Shown here: positions 19,016 through 29,575 of the stretch, piece by piece
Position numbering within the stretch: the first letter of the stretch is position 1
Layout of the letters: each line of letters starts with the position of its first letter
Origin: Pseudooceanicola spongiae
Lineage (GTDB): Bacteria; Pseudomonadota; Alphaproteobacteria; Rhodobacterales; Rhodobacteraceae
Length of the DNA: 64,000 nt
Assembly (NCBI RefSeq): GCF_014899185.1
Contig: NZ_CP045201.1
Location: 3,201,501 to 3,265,500 of the forward strand
Direction of reading: 5' to 3'
Program-made: the position numbers and the translations under genes
The notes under the pieces: generated by a model
Told to the model about the DNA's origin: nothing
What the model saw: the letters and a program-made list of their open reading frames with translations, nothing else
The model's database searches: none

Positions 19016-19921
19016 ATGGAAAAGAAAAGAACGCGTGGACTTGGCCGTGGCCTCTCTGCACTTATGGCGGACGTAACGCATGAGGACGATGTTGCAGCAG
19101 TAGGCTCGTCACGGCGTCCTGACATGCTTGTTCCTATCGAGAACGTTGTCCCCAATCCTGACCAACCGCGCCGCACCTTTACGTCTTCGCAACTTGAAGA
19201 ACTTGCGTCGTCGATCCGTGAAAAGGGTGTAATTCAGCCTCTAATCGTACGTCCCAAGCCAGGAAGTGTCGGCCAGTACGAAATCGTCGCTGGCGAACGT
19301 CGTTGGCGTGCGGCGCAAATGGCAAAGTTGCATGAGCTCCCTGTTTTAGTACGTGACTTCAATGACATAGAGGTTCTTGAAGTCGCCATCATTGAAAATA
19401 TTCAACGCGCGGACCTAAATCCGATCGAGGAAGCTGCTGGATTTAAGCAGTTAATGGAGAAGTTCGGCCATACTCAGGAAAAGCTGGCTCAGGCTCTCGG
19501 GAAAAGCCGGAGCCATATCGCTAACCTGATGCGTCTTTTGCAGCTTCCAGATGAAGTCCGTGAGATGCTTCAGGAAGGCCAACTCTCTGCTGGCCATGCC
19601 CGTGCACTGATCACATCCGATGATCCCGTAATGTTGGCGCGTCGCGTCGTCGACAATGGATTGTCCGTGCGTGCGACTGAGCAACTGGCTAAGAAACCTG
19701 ATGCAGCGCCCAGGAACGTGCGTGTAGGCCCAGCTGCGAGTAAAGCTCTCGGAGAAAAGGATGCCGATACGAAGGCGTTGGAGGGTGATTTGTCGGCTGC
19801 TCTTGGTATGAAAATCGAAATCGATCACATGTCCGGGCAGGAGTCAGGAAAATTGTCCATTCGATATGAGTCTCTTGAGCAATTGGATGCACTTTGCCAG
19901 ATCCTAAGTGAAGCCCGTTAG
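19016..19921 (+). CDS. parB: ParB, chromosome-partition CTPase that binds parS
   Basis: 301-residue sequence-specific DNA clamp. The N-terminal ParA-interacting tip is KKRTRGLGRGLSALMADV. The ParB/Srx CTPase domain carries IVAGERRWRAAQMA and EVAIIENIQRADLNPIEEAAG, and the central HTH is KLAQALGKSRSHIANLMRLL. The C-terminal dimer domain is present. ATG 19016 was chosen; an in-frame upstream extension overlapping parA by 65 bases is not credible. A GAGGAAA ribosome site precedes it. It is the last gene of the rightward block. Confidence 0.96.
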   Translation: MEKKRTRGLGRGLSALMADVTHEDDVAAVGSSRRPDMLVPIENVVPNPDQPRRTFTSSQLEELASSIREKGVIQPLIVRPKPGSVGQYEIVAGERRWRAAQMAKLHELPVLVRDFNDIEVLEVAIIENIQRADLNPIEEAAGFKQLMEKFGHTQEKLAQALGKSRSHIANLMRLLQLPDEVREMLQEGQLSAGHARALITSDDPVMLARRVVDNGLSVRATEQLAKKPDAAPRNVRVGPAASKALGEKDADTKALEGDLSAALGMKIEIDHMSGQESGKLSIRYESLEQLDALCQILSEAR

Positions 19922-20264
19922 GGCGAGTCCAGATAAAAATCAGGACGTACGCCAGAGATGCGCTCTGGAGCGAAATTAGAACTGGGCGCAATCAGAGTAT
20001 AACTTGCAAGACGAAGGCACAGGCAATCGAAAGAGAAGGTAATTTCTAACTTTTTACGACATTCCACCACATGTAGTTCAGTTTTCAATCCTTGAACCTA
20101 AATATGGGTGTTAAATAGCCAGTTACGGAGGCATTTTGAGCCGTGGCTAAAGCAGAATGCGAGCGGAAATGCGAAGGGTACAGTCGGTAAATGTAGCTAT
20201 ACCGCTCCGACTGGGCCCAATTCGAGGCTAATCAGACTGATGAAAATCCAAATTTAGGGCATTC
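19922..20264. other. Intergenic region between parB and hemW (343 bases)
   Basis: Convergent gap with no convincing ORF on either strand. A small perfect hairpin CCAGAG-ATGCG-CTCTGG (19952-19968) lies just after the parB stop but lacks a T-tract. A weaker pair AGTCGG/CCGACT spans about 20182-20212. The DNA is more AT-rich than the neighbouring genes. It may hold terminators that need Rho, encoded nearby; I see no tRNA or repeat. Confidence 0.4.
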
Positions 20265-21422
20265 TTAGTCCGCCAGCAGAACATCCAGCACAGCATTCAA
20301 CAGCATTCGGCCTTTGTCGGTCACAGATAGCTGTGAATGGTCTCGCTTGACCAAGTTCAGATCCGTCAGTTCAGAGATTTTAGATTCTGGTACGGGCGAG
20401 CCATTGAGGTTCTCAAAACGCCCAAGATCTATGCCTTCTCTCAGGCGAAGACCCATCAGAAGGTACTCCTGGGCCTGCTCTGGTCCGCTGAGTTCCTCGC
20501 GTAATTTGTCACCGTTCCCAGCCTCGGCGTGCTTTAGCCATTCTCCCGGTGCACGAAACGCCTCAGTTGCGTGCCTGTTTCCATTGAGCGTAACCCGTCC
20601 ATGGGCCCCTGGACCGATCCCTAGGTAGTCGCCATAGCGCCAGTAGAGCGAGTTGTGCCGGCTACGAGCACCTTCACGTGCATGATTTGACACCTCGTAG
20701 CACTCAAAGCCATGTTCTGCGCATAGGGCTTGTGTCAACTCATACATATCTGCAGCAAGATCGGGATCTGGCAGACCGCGAAGCTTTCCACGTTTGTATC
20801 TGTCCCCAAAGGCTGTGCCATCCTCGACGGTCAGCTGGTATAGTGACAGGTGGTCTACTGCCAAGCTAAGTGCTTGTCCAAGCTCACTTTCCCATTCAGA
20901 AAGTGTTTGATCCTGACGCGCATAAATGAGGTCAAAACTCACGCGGTCAAAGTGAGCACGCGCAATGTCAAATGCCCGCATGGCTTCTTCAACGGTATGC
21001 AGGCGCCCGAGTTTTGCGAGATCGCGATCATTCAGCGCCTGGAAGCCCATCGAGATGCGATTGACGCCAGCGCTCGCATATCCCTTGAAGCGATCTGCCT
21101 CGACGGATCCAGGGTTAGCTTCAAGGGTGATTTCGACGTCGTTGCCCTGCGGCCACAACCGCCGGATGGTGGATATGACGGCATCGACGGTCTCCGGCTC
21201 CATCAGGCTGGGGGTACCACCGCCAAAAAATACGGATTGTACAACCCGGCCGGGCGTCAGCACAGAGTAGCGTTCCAGTTCAGTGACGTAGGATTTAATC
21301 CAACGCTTCTGATCTACATGTTGTGCTACGTGGCTGTTGAAGTCACAATATGGGCATTTTGATTGGCAAAACGGCCAGTGAACGTAGATGCCGAAACCGG
21401 CGTTTTGCCAATCCTCACTCAA
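20265..21422 (-). CDS. hemW: HemW-like radical SAM haem chaperone
   Basis: Protein of 385 residues in the HemN/HemW family. The radical-SAM motif is CQSKCPYCDF near residues 19-28, i.e. CxxxCxxC. GGGTPSLMEPETV and the ISMGFQALNDRDL segment are family typical. The length (~385) and the GYEEASNH-equivalent CYEVSNHAREG suggest HemW (haem-binding chaperone for cytochrome maturation) rather than true coproporphyrinogen dehydrogenase HemN, which is about 450 residues and has a longer N-terminus. It overlaps rdgB by 8 bases and is the last gene of rph-rdgB-hemW. Confidence 0.9.
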   Translation of the reverse strand: MSEDWQNAGFGIYVHWPFCQSKCPYCDFNSHVAQHVDQKRWIKSYVTELERYSVLTPGRVVQSVFFGGGTPSLMEPETVDAVISTIRRLWPQGNDVEITLEANPGSVEADRFKGYASAGVNRISMGFQALNDRDLAKLGRLHTVEEAMRAFDIARAHFDRVSFDLIYARQDQTLSEWESELGQALSLAVDHLSLYQLTVEDGTAFGDRYKRGKLRGLPDPDLAADMYELTQALCAEHGFECYEVSNHAREGARSRHNSLYWRYGDYLGIGPGAHGRVTLNGNRHATEAFRAPGEWLKHAEAGNGDKLREELSGPEQAQEYLLMGLRLREGIDLGRFENLNGSPVPESKISELTDLNLVKRDHSQLSVTDKGRMLLNAVLDVLLAD

Positions 21423-22023
21423 AACAACTAGTCACAAGCTTGGCGAAAGCATCTGCCCTGTGGGACATCGCATTCTTGATGTCCGGATCCATCTCGGCGA
21501 AGGTTTCATCGTAGCCTTCAGCTTGGAACATGGGGTCGTAGCCGTGTCCCTGTTCGCCGCGCATAGGCCATGTCAGCTGGCCATTAACCTTGCCGACAAA
21601 AATTTCGTCGTGACCGTCTGGCCAGGCAAGACAGAGTGTGCAGTTGAACGCAGCCGTACGGGGGAGGGGCGCGTTCTTTTCTTCCAGAAGCGTCCAGACC
21701 TTTTCCATCGCCATCGGAAAGTCCCGGCCGTTGGGAGTTTCTGCCCAATCCGCCGTATAGACACCGGGCGCACCATCCAATGCATCGACCGAGATCCCAC
21801 TATCATCGGACAACGCGGGTAGGCCGGTTTGCTTGGCTGCAAAATGCGCCTTGATCCGCGCGTTCCCGATGAAATTATCCTCGGTTTCCTCAGGCTCTTC
21901 CAGCCCATGGTCTGCAGCGGAGCTTACAGTGATCCCGTAGGGTGCCAACAGATCCCCAATTTCGGCAAGCTTGCCTTTGTTATGCGTCGCAATGACCAAT
22001 TCTTTGCCGTCAAATTTACGCAT
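21415..22023 (-). CDS. rdgB: RdgB/HAM1 inosine/xanthosine triphosphate pyrophosphatase
   Basis: Hydrolyses dITP/XTP to monophosphates, keeping deaminated purines out of DNA; 202 residues. Signature stretches are [48 protein letters not shown] and [11 protein letters not shown] 22023 ([15 protein letters not shown]) was chosen over an ATG 36 bases upstream that lies within rph. It overlaps rph by 8 bases at its start and hemW by 8 bases at its end. Confidence 0.95.
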   Translation of the reverse strand: MRKFDGKELVIATHNKGKLAEIGDLLAPYGITVSSAADHGLEEPEETEDNFIGNARIKAHFAAKQTGLPALSDDSGISVDALDGAPGVYTADWAETPNGRDFPMAMEKVWTLLEEKNAPLPRTAAFNCTLCLAWPDGHDEIFVGKVNGQLTWPMRGEQGHGYDPMFQAEGYDETFAEMDPDIKNAMSHRADAFAKLVTSCFE

Positions 22024-22732
22024 TTGTGGCCTCTTTCTGAATCGCAACCAGCTCATCAATGCCCTTCTCGGCCAGATCGAGAAGTTCGTTCATCTGTGCG
22101 CGGGAATAGGTGGAGCCTTCCGCCGACATCTGCACTTCGATGAGTTTCTTCGTGCCCGTCATGATGAAATTACCATCAACGCCAGCTTCGCTGTCTTCAG
22201 GGTAGTCGAGGTCCAGAATGGGTTGGCCAGCGTAAATACCACAGGAAATCGCCGCGACCGGATCTACCAGCGGGTCAGAGACGACATCGCCTGTCTTCAT
22301 GAGCTTGTTGACTGCCAGACGCAAGGCGACCCAACCGCCGGTGATCGACGCGCACCGCGTGCCACCATCGGCCTGAATGACGTCACAGTCGATTGTGATC
22401 TGGCGTTCGCCCAAGGCGACACGATCGACACCAGCGCGCAAAGAGCGACCTATAAGCCTTTGAATCTCAACGGTTCTTCCGCCCTGTTTGCCCATTGCAG
22501 CCTCACGACGCATGCGCGACGTTGTCGAGCGCGGCAGCATCCCATATTCAGCAGTGACCCATCCCAGACCAGAGCCCTTGATGAAGGGCGGCACGCGCGG
22601 CTCAATGGTCGCGGTGCACAGCACGTGGGTGTCACCGATCTCGATCATGCAGGAGCCCTCTGCATGTTTCGTGACGCCGGTTTCGATTGAAACTGCGCGC
22701 ATTTCGCTTAGATCTCTTCCAGATGGTCGCAT
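22016..22732 (-). CDS. rph: RNase PH, tRNA nucleotidyltransferase
   Basis: Phosphorolytic 3'-5' exoribonuclease that trims tRNA precursors; 238 residues. Visible signatures are [19 protein letters not shown] at the start, [28 protein letters not shown], and [11 protein letters not shown] in the phosphate-binding half. The start is ATG 22732; the frame is open well upstream but overlaps hrcA. rph is divergent from hrcA across a 112-base gap. Confidence 0.95.
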   Translation of the reverse strand: MRPSGRDLSEMRAVSIETGVTKHAEGSCMIEIGDTHVLCTATIEPRVPPFIKGSGLGWVTAEYGMLPRSTTSRMRREAAMGKQGGRTVEIQRLIGRSLRAGVDRVALGERQITIDCDVIQADGGTRCASITGGWVALRLAVNKLMKTGDVVSDPLVDPVAAISCGIYAGQPILDLDYPEDSEAGVDGNFIMTGTKKLIEVQMSAEGSTYSRAQMNELLDLAEKGIDELVAIQKEATNA

Positions 22733-22792
22733 CGGATACCCCTTTATCTGCGGCCCCTGATATGCAAGCGGGTGGTGCAAAGGCAAGCCCCG

Positions 22793-22820
22793 TTGACCTT
22801 TCGGCACTGTGCACTCTAAT
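22793..22820 (+). promoter_or_regulatory. Candidate promoter of hrcA-grpE
   Basis: TTGACC (22793-22798), a 16-base spacer and TCTAAT (22815-22820), which resembles a housekeeping sigma-70 promoter. The start of transcription would fall about 20 bases before the hrcA ATG. No CIRCE palindrome (TTAGCACTC-N9-GAGTGCTAA) is visible here, only a single GCACTCTAA-like half. Confidence 0.4.
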
Positions 22821-22844
22821 GGCGTCTCGGGGAAGGTTGAGGAT

Positions 22845-23900
22845 ATGAATACCAACAAGTCGATCCTTAACGAGTTGAACGACCGGACACGTGAGGTGTT
22901 TAGACGGGTCGTTGAGGGATATCTGGAGACAGGTGAGCCCGTAGGCTCGCGTACCCTTACACGGCTGATGAACGAAAAGGTCAGCGCGGCCACGGTGCGC
23001 AACGTGATGCAGGACCTCGAATATATGGGCCTGCTGGATTCGCCGCACGTGAGTGCAGGGCGGGTGCCGACGCAGCAAGGCTTGCGGATGTTTGTCGACG
23101 GTCTGCTGGAGGTCGGAGATCTGGCCAGTGATGACCGCGAAAAGATCGACGCGACGATCGGCAACGGCGGCGATGTCGGTGCTATTCTTGATCGCATAGG
23201 CTCCGCGCTGAGTTTCGCGACGCGCGGCGCCTCTCTGGTGCTTGCGCCCAAGCATGAAGCACCGATCAAGCACATCGAATTCGTTGGTCTGGGCCATGAT
23301 CGCGCGCTGGTCGTTCTGGTTTTTGCAGACGGGCATGTCGAGAACCGCATCTTCAACCCTCCGCCTGGGCAGACGCCAAGCTCGATGAGGGAGGCCGCCA
23401 ATTTTCTGAACTCCCTTATGGCGGGGCGCACGCTCAGCGATCTCAAAACGGTTGTTTCACGGGAAATCGACGCGAAAAAACAACAGATTGATGGATTGTC
23501 TCGGGCGCTTGTCGAAAGTGGATTGGCGGTCTGGGATGGCGAAGGCGAGACCTATGAGCGACTGATCGTACGGGGGCGCTCCAACCTGCTGGACAGTGAA
23601 GAGTCCGATCTCGACAGGATCCGTGTGCTGTTTGACGACCTTGAGCGCAAGCGGGATATCGCCGAATTCCTCAACCTGACCGAGGGCGGTGAGGGTGTGA
23701 GGATTTTTATCGGTTCTGAGAACAAACTTTTCTCACTTTCGGGTTCCTCTTTGGTGGTCTCTCCTTATATGAACGCTGATCGAAAGATTATCGGTGCGGT
23801 AGGGGTCATCGGGCCCACGCGGCTCAACTATGGGCGCATCGTTCCGATCGTGGATTACACGGCGCAGCTGGTGGGGCGGATGATTTCCGACCGCCGCTAG
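22845..23900 (+). CDS. hrcA: HrcA, heat-inducible transcription repressor
   Basis: Repressor (351 residues) that binds CIRCE elements of groESL and dnaK operons in many bacteria. The N-terminal winged-helix DNA-binding part contains [21 protein letters not shown] and [18 protein letters not shown], and the C-terminal HrcA domain has [19 protein letters not shown] 22845 is supported by GAGG just upstream; an in-frame extension to 22809 is unlikely. grpE follows after 23 bases. No CIRCE site was seen in this window, so its targets are elsewhere. Confidence 0.95.
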   Translation: MNTNKSILNELNDRTREVFRRVVEGYLETGEPVGSRTLTRLMNEKVSAATVRNVMQDLEYMGLLDSPHVSAGRVPTQQGLRMFVDGLLEVGDLASDDREKIDATIGNGGDVGAILDRIGSALSFATRGASLVLAPKHEAPIKHIEFVGLGHDRALVVLVFADGHVENRIFNPPPGQTPSSMREAANFLNSLMAGRTLSDLKTVVSREIDAKKQQIDGLSRALVESGLAVWDGEGETYERLIVRGRSNLLDSEESDLDRIRVLFDDLERKRDIAEFLNLTEGGEGVRIFIGSENKLFSLSGSSLVVSPYMNADRKIIGAVGVIGPTRLNYGRIVPIVDYTAQLVGRMISDRR

Positions 23901-23923
23901 TAGCCCGACGATAGAGGTGAGTT

Positions 23924-24481
23924 ATGGCAGAGCCGAGAGACGAGGATTTTCTGGACGACCCGGAAGCCGTTGAAGACGACGCTTACGAGGACGACATGGA
24001 AGCAATCGAGAGCGAGGAAGCCGAGATCGAAGCACTTCGGGCTGAACGCGATGCGTTCAAGGACAAGTTCATGCGGGCTCTGGCCGATGCGGAAAACTCG
24101 CGCAAGCGGGCGGACAAGCAGCGGCGCGAGGCCGAGAACTATGGTGGGGCGAAACTGTCGCGTGACATCCTTCCGGTTTATGACAACCTGACCCGCGCTC
24201 TGGACGCGGCAGGCGAAAAAACCGAGGAAAATGCGGCACTTCTGGAGGGGATCGAGCTGACCATGCGTGAGCTGGTCAATACCTTCCGCAAGCACGGGAT
24301 CGAACCGATCACGCCGAAAATCGGTGATAAATTCGACCCGAACCACCACGAAGCGATGTTCGAGGCTCCGGTTCCGGGCACGAAAGCCGGCGAGATCATT
24401 CAGGTCTCGGCAGAGGGCTTCATGCTTTATGACCGTCTGCTGCGCCCCGCTCAGGTGGGCGTCAGCTCCAACCCCGGTTGA
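23924..24481 (+). CDS. grpE: GrpE, nucleotide-exchange factor for DnaK
   Basis: 185-residue co-chaperone that releases ADP from DnaK. The acidic N-terminus and long predicted coiled coil (about residues 25-70, rich in E, A, R and K) are typical. The C-terminal beta domain shows PKIGDKFDPNHHEAMFEAP and GFMLYDRLLRPAQVGVS. An AGAGGTGAG ribosome site precedes the ATG. The hrcA-grpE pair is a common heat-shock arrangement; dnaK and dnaJ are not in the window. Confidence 0.95.
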   Translation: MAEPRDEDFLDDPEAVEDDAYEDDMEAIESEEAEIEALRAERDAFKDKFMRALADAENSRKRADKQRREAENYGGAKLSRDILPVYDNLTRALDAAGEKTEENAALLEGIELTMRELVNTFRKHGIEPITPKIGDKFDPNHHEAMFEAPVPGTKAGEIIQVSAEGFMLYDRLLRPAQVGVSSNPG

Positions 24482-24522
24482 GGGGCGGCCCCTTTTGGGG
24501 GCCACTGAGACACGACTTTTGA

Positions 24523-24556
24523 GAGGCGTTCCGCGTTAGTTTTCGCGGGACGCCTC
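24523..24556. terminator. Hairpin at the grpE/mutS convergence
   Basis: Stem GAGGCGTTCCGCG (24523-24535) pairs with CGCGGGACGCCTC (24544-24556) with one G-T wobble; the 8-base loop is TTAGTTTT. The mutS stop codon lies in the loop, so part of the stem is mutS coding sequence. There is only a short T-tract (TTT) after it. It may end grpE transcription or transcripts from both sides. Confidence 0.55.
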
Positions 24557-27193
24557 TTTCAGTTTGTAGAGCAGATCCAGCGCATCGCGGGGCGAAAGTT
24601 CGTCTGGATGGATGCCATTTAGCATGTCGGTAAGCCGTCGGTATTGCGTCGGTAACTGGTCGGACACTTTTGGCGCAGGCGGCGAGGCGGCGAACAGCGG
24701 CAGATCGTCGATCATCGCCTTGGGATTCTTGGACGAGCGCGCAGTATCCTCCAGCGAGGCGAGCACGTCGCGGGCGCGCGCGACGACGCTGTCGGGCAAC
24801 CCGGCCAGTTTCGCCACCTGCACACCATAACTGCGATCGGCGGCACCCATGCGGACCTCGTGCAGGAAGATCACGTCGTTGTCGTATTCGCGCACGGCGA
24901 CGGTGGCGTTCTCGACCCCGGGGAGACGCTTCGCGAGGTCGGTCATCTCGTGGTAGTGCGTGGCGAAGAGGGCGCGGGAACGGTTGACGCCGTGCAGATG
25001 CTCCAGCGTGGCCCAGGCGATCGAGAGGCCGTCATAGGTGGCGGTGCCACGGCCAATCTCGTCCAGGATCACCAGCGCGCGGTCGTCGGCCTGATTGAGG
25101 ATGGCTGCCGTCTCGACCATCTCGACCATGAAGGTCGAACGGCCGCGTGCGAGGTCATCCGAGGCGCCGACGCGGCTGAAGATCTGGCTGACCAGACCGA
25201 TATGGGCACGGGTGGCGGGGACGTGGCTGCCCATCTGCGCCAGCAGGGCGATCAGGGTGTTCTGGCGCAGGAAGGTCGACTTACCGGCCATGTTCGGACC
25301 GGTCAGCAGCCAGATCGCCGCCGCCTCGGCATCCGCAGACAGCACGCAATCGTTGGCGATGAAGGGGTGACCCTGCCGGCGCAGCGCCTGCTCAACAACC
25401 GGGTGCCGGCCACCGATGATTTCCAGCGCGCGGGAGGTGTCGACCAGCGGGCGGGTCCAGTCCTCGGCCCGGGAAAGATCGGCGAGGGCGGTGGTCAGGT
25501 CGAACTCGGCCAGCGCACGCGACAGCTGGGTGAGGGCGGGGGCGTCGTTCAGGATTGCCTCGCGCAGGGAGGCGAAGAGCCGCAGCTCGATCCCCTGTAC
25601 CTGACCGGCGGCGTTGAGGATGCGGGTTTCCAGGTCCGACAGATCAGGCGTGGTAAAGCGCACCTGATTGGCGGTGGTCTGGCGGTGCTTGAAGGCGTCG
25701 GAGTGCGGCGGCTTCAGCATCTTTTCGGCGTGGGTCGAGGTGACTTCGATGAAGTAGCCGAGCACGTTGTTGTGCTTGATCTTCAGCCCCGTGATGCCGG
25801 TCTGTTCGGCGTATTGCTGCTGCATCTGGGCGATGACGCCGCGCCCCTCATCCCGCAGGGTGCGGATCTCGTCGAGTTCGGCGTCGTAGCCCTTGGCGAT
25901 AAAGCCGCCGTCGCGCGCCAGCAGGGGCGGTTCGGCGATCAGGGCGCTGTCGAGCAGGGCAAGGAGGTCCTCGTGCCCTGTGAGGTCACTGGCACAGGCG
26001 CTCAGCAGCTCTGGCAGCTCGGTCCCCGAGAGGAAGTGCGAGATCGTCTCGGCCTGTTCCAGCGCGTTGCGGATGGCGGCCAGATCACGCGGGCCGCCGC
26101 GCTCCAGCGCCAGCCGCGACAGGGCGCGGTCGAGGTCGGGCACCTTGCGCAGGGCGGCGCGCAGATCCTCGGACAGGCGGGTCTGGTCGGCGGCGAAGTC
26201 GACCGCGTCGAGGCGGTCGGTGATGGTGGCGAGGTGGCGCGAGGGCGAGGAGATGCGACGCTCCAGCAGGCGGGCACCGACGGCCGTGACGGTGCGGTCG
26301 ATGGCGGCGAGGAGGGAGCCCGCGCGACCGCCGCCAAGGGCATGGGTGATCTCAAGGTTGCGCCGGGTGGCGGCGTCAATCTGGACGGAACTGTCGGCGG
26401 CTTCGCGCAGGGGCGGGCGCAGCAGCGGCAGTTTGCCCTTTTGGGTGATGTCGAGGTAGTCGACCAGCGCGCCCATGGCCGAAACCTCGGCCCGGGTGAA
26501 CTGCCCGAAGCTGTCGAGGGTGCCGACGCGGAACAGATCGGTCAGGCGCTTGGTCGCATTGGTGCTGTCGTAGGAGCCACGCGAGAGCGGCGTCAGGGCG
26601 ATGTCGAAATCCTCGACCAGCGGGCGCAGCTCAGCCTCGTCCGCGTCGCTGACCAGCAGTTCGGAGGGGGCGAGGCGGGCGAGTTCGGGGCCGAGCTTGA
26701 CGGTGGCCAGAGGCATCACGTGAAACGAGCCGGTCGAGATGTCGACCCAGGCCAGCGCGGCTTCGTCCCGGACGTTGGCATAGGCGGCGAGGAAGTTGTG
26801 ACGGCGCGCCTCGAGCAGCGAGTCCTCGGTCAGGGTGCCGGGGGTGACGAGGCGCACGACATCGCGGTGCACGACGGACTTGCCGCCGCGCTTCTTGGCC
26901 TCGGCGGGGTCCTCCATCTGTTCGCAGACGGCGACGCGAAAGCCTTTGCGGATCAGCGTCAGCAGATAGTTTTCCGCCGCATGAACCGGGACACCGCACA
27001 TCGGGATATCCTCGCCCAGGTGCTTGCCGCGCTTGGTCAGAGCGATGTCGAGCGCGGCCGAGGCAGCGATCGCATCGTCGAAGAACATTTCGTAGAAATC
27101 GCCCATCCGGTAAAACAGTAGGGCGTGCGGATATTGTTCCTTTATTTCAAGGAATTGCGCCATCATCGGTGTGACTGCGGCAACGGTGTTCAT
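24536..27193 (-). CDS. mutS: MutS, DNA mismatch recognition ATPase
   Basis: Recognises mismatches and small loops and recruits MutL; 885 residues, the normal size. The N-terminal mismatch-binding domain has [15 protein letters not shown], with F-x-E in the DNA-contacting GDFYEMF motif. The ATPase has Walker [10 protein letters not shown], Walker [18 protein letters not shown] and the HTH of the C-terminus. ATG 27193 ([17 protein letters not shown]) fits the Rhodobacterales N-terminus; the much longer upstream frame is antisense to maeB and spurious. It is divergent from maeB. Confidence 0.96.
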   Translation of the reverse strand: MNTVAAVTPMMAQFLEIKEQYPHALLFYRMGDFYEMFFDDAIAASAALDIALTKRGKHLGEDIPMCGVPVHAAENYLLTLIRKGFRVAVCEQMEDPAEAKKRGGKSVVHRDVVRLVTPGTLTEDSLLEARRHNFLAAYANVRDEAALAWVDISTGSFHVMPLATVKLGPELARLAPSELLVSDADEAELRPLVEDFDIALTPLSRGSYDSTNATKRLTDLFRVGTLDSFGQFTRAEVSAMGALVDYLDITQKGKLPLLRPPLREAADSSVQIDAATRRNLEITHALGGGRAGSLLAAIDRTVTAVGARLLERRISSPSRHLATITDRLDAVDFAADQTRLSEDLRAALRKVPDLDRALSRLALERGGPRDLAAIRNALEQAETISHFLSGTELPELLSACASDLTGHEDLLALLDSALIAEPPLLARDGGFIAKGYDAELDEIRTLRDEGRGVIAQMQQQYAEQTGITGLKIKHNNVLGYFIEVTSTHAEKMLKPPHSDAFKHRQTTANQVRFTTPDLSDLETRILNAAGQVQGIELRLFASLREAILNDAPALTQLSRALAEFDLTTALADLSRAEDWTRPLVDTSRALEIIGGRHPVVEQALRRQGHPFIANDCVLSADAEAAAIWLLTGPNMAGKSTFLRQNTLIALLAQMGSHVPATRAHIGLVSQIFSRVGASDDLARGRSTFMVEMVETAAILNQADDRALVILDEIGRGTATYDGLSIAWATLEHLHGVNRSRALFATHYHEMTDLAKRLPGVENATVAVREYDNDVIFLHEVRMGAADRSYGVQVAKLAGLPDSVVARARDVLASLEDTARSSKNPKAMIDDLPLFAASPPAPKVSDQLPTQYRRLTDMLNGIHPDELSPRDALDLLYKLKEASREN

Positions 27194-27264
27194 GAGGCCC
27201 CCAAAGTGCTTTGCGCTAGGGTACAAATCATGGAGGGGCTGCGAAAGGCGAAAGCGCGTGACTG

Positions 27265-27293
27265 TTGAGAAGATCGTGGGCCTTGTGTATGAC
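27265..27293 (+). promoter_or_regulatory. Promoter candidate of the malic enzyme gene
   Basis: TTGAGA (27265-27270), 17-base spacer, TATGAC (27288-27293). This is a good sigma-70-type match, and the ribosome site GGAGGA at 27306-27311 follows about 15 bases later. The leader would be about 20 bases long. Confidence 0.55.
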
Positions 27294-27319
27294 GCAACGA
27301 CCTTTGGAGGACCGTTGCG

Positions 27320-29575
27320 ATGACAAAAGCCAAGATCAGCCGTGAAGACGCGCTTGCCTTTCACCTGGAACCCACCCCCGGCAAGTTCGAGATCACGGCG
27401 ACCGTGCCGATGAACACGCAACGGGATCTGAGCCTGGCCTACAGCCCCGGCGTGGCCGTGCCCTGCGAGGAAATCCACGCCAACCCCGAGACGGCCTATG
27501 ACTACACCAACAAGGGCAACCTTGTGGCGGTGATCAGCAACGGCACCGCGGTGCTGGGTCTGGGCAACCTCGGCGCGCTGGCCTCCAAACCGGTGATGGA
27601 GGGCAAGTCGGTGCTGTTCAAGCGCTTCGCCGATGTGAACTCGATCGACATCGAGCTGGACACTGAAGATCCCGAGAAGATCATCGAGGCGGTCAAGCTG
27701 ATGGGCCCGACCTTCGGCGGCATCAACCTTGAGGACATCAAAGCGCCCGAGTGTTTCATCATCGAACAGCGCCTCAAGGAAGAGATGGACATTCCCGTCT
27801 TTCACGACGACCAGCACGGCACCGCCGTGATCTGTGCCGCCGGCCTGATCAACGCGCTGCACATCAGCGGCAAGAAGATCGAGGATTGCCGCATCGTGCT
27901 GAACGGTGCCGGGGCGGCGGGGATCGCCTGTCTTGAGCTGCTGAAGTCGATGGGCGCGACCCATGACAACTGCATCATGTGCGACACCAAGGGCGTGATC
28001 TATCAGGGCCGCACCGAGGGCATGAACCAGTGGAAGTCGGCCCATGCCGCGCGTACCGGTCTGCGCACGCTGGCCGAGGCGCTGGAGGGCGCGGATGTCT
28101 TCCTCGGCGTGTCGGTCAAGGGCGCGGTGACACAGGCGATGGTCAAGAGCATGGCGCCGAATGCAGTCATCTTCGCCATGGCGAACCCCGACCCGGAGAT
28201 CACGCCCGAAGAGGTGCACGAGGTGCGCGAGGACGTGATCGTCGCCACGGGCCGGTCGGACTATCCCAATCAGGTGAACAACGTCCTCGGTTTTCCCTAC
28301 CTGTTCCGGGGCGCGCTGGACATCCACGCCCGCGCCATCAACGACGAGATGAAGATCGCCTGCGCTCAGGCGCTGGCGAAACTGGCGCGTGAGGATGTGC
28401 CGGACGAGGTCGCCGTCGCCTATGGCAAGGCGCTGACCTTCGGGCGCGACTACATCATCCCGACGCCGTTCGATCCGCGTCTGATCTACGTGATCCCGCC
28501 CGCTGTCGCGCAGGCCGGGATGGAGACGGGCGCCGCACGTCGTCCCATCGTCGACATGGACGCCTATGAGCAGACGCTGAAATCGCGCATGGACCCGACG
28601 GCGAACATCCTGCGCGGCATCCATGCCCGTGCTCGCAACGCTCAGGCGCGGATGATCTTTGCCGAAGGCGACGACCCGCGCGTGCTGCGGGCGGCGGTGA
28701 TGTACCAACGCTCCGGCCTCGGCGAGGCGATTGTTGTTGGCCGTGAGACGGACGTGATGGAGAAACTGGCGGCGGCGGGCCTCGGCGATGCCTTCGAGGA
28801 GCTGACGATCGTCAACGCCGCCAAGACCGAGCATCTGACGCGTTACAAAGAGTTCCTTTATGACCGCCTGCAACGCCGCGGCATGGACCAGCAGGACATT
28901 CACCGCCTCGCCGCGCGCGACCGGCATGTCTTTGCCGCGCTGATGCTGGCGCATGGCCATGGCGACGCGCTGATCACCGGTGCGACGCGCAAATCGGCGC
29001 ATGTGATGGAGCTGATCAACCACGTCTTTGACGCCGACGCCGAACATGGCGCGGTCGGCACCACGGCGATCCTGCACAAGGGACGCATCGTGCTGATCGC
29101 CGATACGCTGGTGCACGAATGGCCGAACGAGCACGACCTCGCGGATATCGCCGAGCGCAGCGCGGAAGTGGCGCGCGATCTGGGTCTTGAGCCTCGGGTC
29201 GCCTTCGTGTCGTTCTCGACCTTCGGCTATCCGGATTCCGAGCGGGCCGAGAAGATGCACCTTGCCCCGACCGTGCTGGAAAAGCGCGGCGTCGATTTCG
29301 AGTACGAGGGCGAGATGACGGTCGATGTGGCGCTGAACGCCCGCTCGCGCGAGAATTACCCGTTCTCGCGGCTGACCGGCAATGCCAATATCCTCGTCGT
29401 GCCGGCGCGCCATTCGGCCAGTATCAGCGTCAAGCTGATGCAGGAGATGGCGGGCGCTACGGTCATCGGGCCGATCCTGTCGGGCGTCGATAAGCCGATC
29501 CAGCTATGCTCAACGGGCGCGACGGTGAGCGATATCCTCAACATGGCCGTTCTGGCCGCCTGCAAGGTCAAGTAA
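27320..29575 (+). CDS. maeB: NADP-dependent malic enzyme with C-terminal phosphotransacetylase-like domain
   Basis: Oxidative decarboxylation of malate to pyruvate, making NADPH, in the cytoplasm; 751 residues. The N-terminal malic enzyme domain (about 1-420) has [31 protein letters not shown] and the NAD(P) loop [16 protein letters not shown] phosphate acetyltransferase-like half follows (about 430-751, from [19 protein letters not shown]). MaeB proteins of this double-domain form usually lack PTA activity and use this half for acetyl-CoA regulation. A PfkB kinase starts 0 bases after its stop. Confidence 0.94.
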   Translation: MTKAKISREDALAFHLEPTPGKFEITATVPMNTQRDLSLAYSPGVAVPCEEIHANPETAYDYTNKGNLVAVISNGTAVLGLGNLGALASKPVMEGKSVLFKRFADVNSIDIELDTEDPEKIIEAVKLMGPTFGGINLEDIKAPECFIIEQRLKEEMDIPVFHDDQHGTAVICAAGLINALHISGKKIEDCRIVLNGAGAAGIACLELLKSMGATHDNCIMCDTKGVIYQGRTEGMNQWKSAHAARTGLRTLAEALEGADVFLGVSVKGAVTQAMVKSMAPNAVIFAMANPDPEITPEEVHEVREDVIVATGRSDYPNQVNNVLGFPYLFRGALDIHARAINDEMKIACAQALAKLAREDVPDEVAVAYGKALTFGRDYIIPTPFDPRLIYVIPPAVAQAGMETGAARRPIVDMDAYEQTLKSRMDPTANILRGIHARARNAQARMIFAEGDDPRVLRAAVMYQRSGLGEAIVVGRETDVMEKLAAAGLGDAFEELTIVNAAKTEHLTRYKEFLYDRLQRRGMDQQDIHRLAARDRHVFAALMLAHGHGDALITGATRKSAHVMELINHVFDADAEHGAVGTTAILHKGRIVLIADTLVHEWPNEHDLADIAERSAEVARDLGLEPRVAFVSFSTFGYPDSERAEKMHLAPTVLEKRGVDFEYEGEMTVDVALNARSRENYPFSRLTGNANILVVPARHSASISVKLMQEMAGATVIGPILSGVDKPIQLCSTGATVSDILNMAVLAACKVK

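Noticed and set aside
22793..22830. CIRCE element before hrcA
   Set aside because: Only one GCACTCTAA-like half is visible; the opposite half TTAGCACTC with a 9-base gap is missing.
22733..23446. Upstream extension of the rph frame
   Set aside because: It is antisense to hrcA and contains no RNase PH-like sequence; [12 protein letters not shown] at 22732 is the normal start.
23453..23468. TGTTTCACGGGAAATC as a parS site
   Set aside because: Three mismatches including the central symmetry; it is inside hrcA and expected by chance.
24860..27121. Open frame of 753 codons antisense to mutS
   Set aside because: MutS motifs are complete on the minus strand; the antisense sequence is low-complexity Gly/Gln/Arg/Val-rich, as expected for a shadow.
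27194..29413. Extension of the mutS frame far upstream, antisense to maeB
   Set aside because: The open frame continues only because of GC bias; MutS starts with its normal N-terminal domain at 27193 and maeB is real on the other strand.
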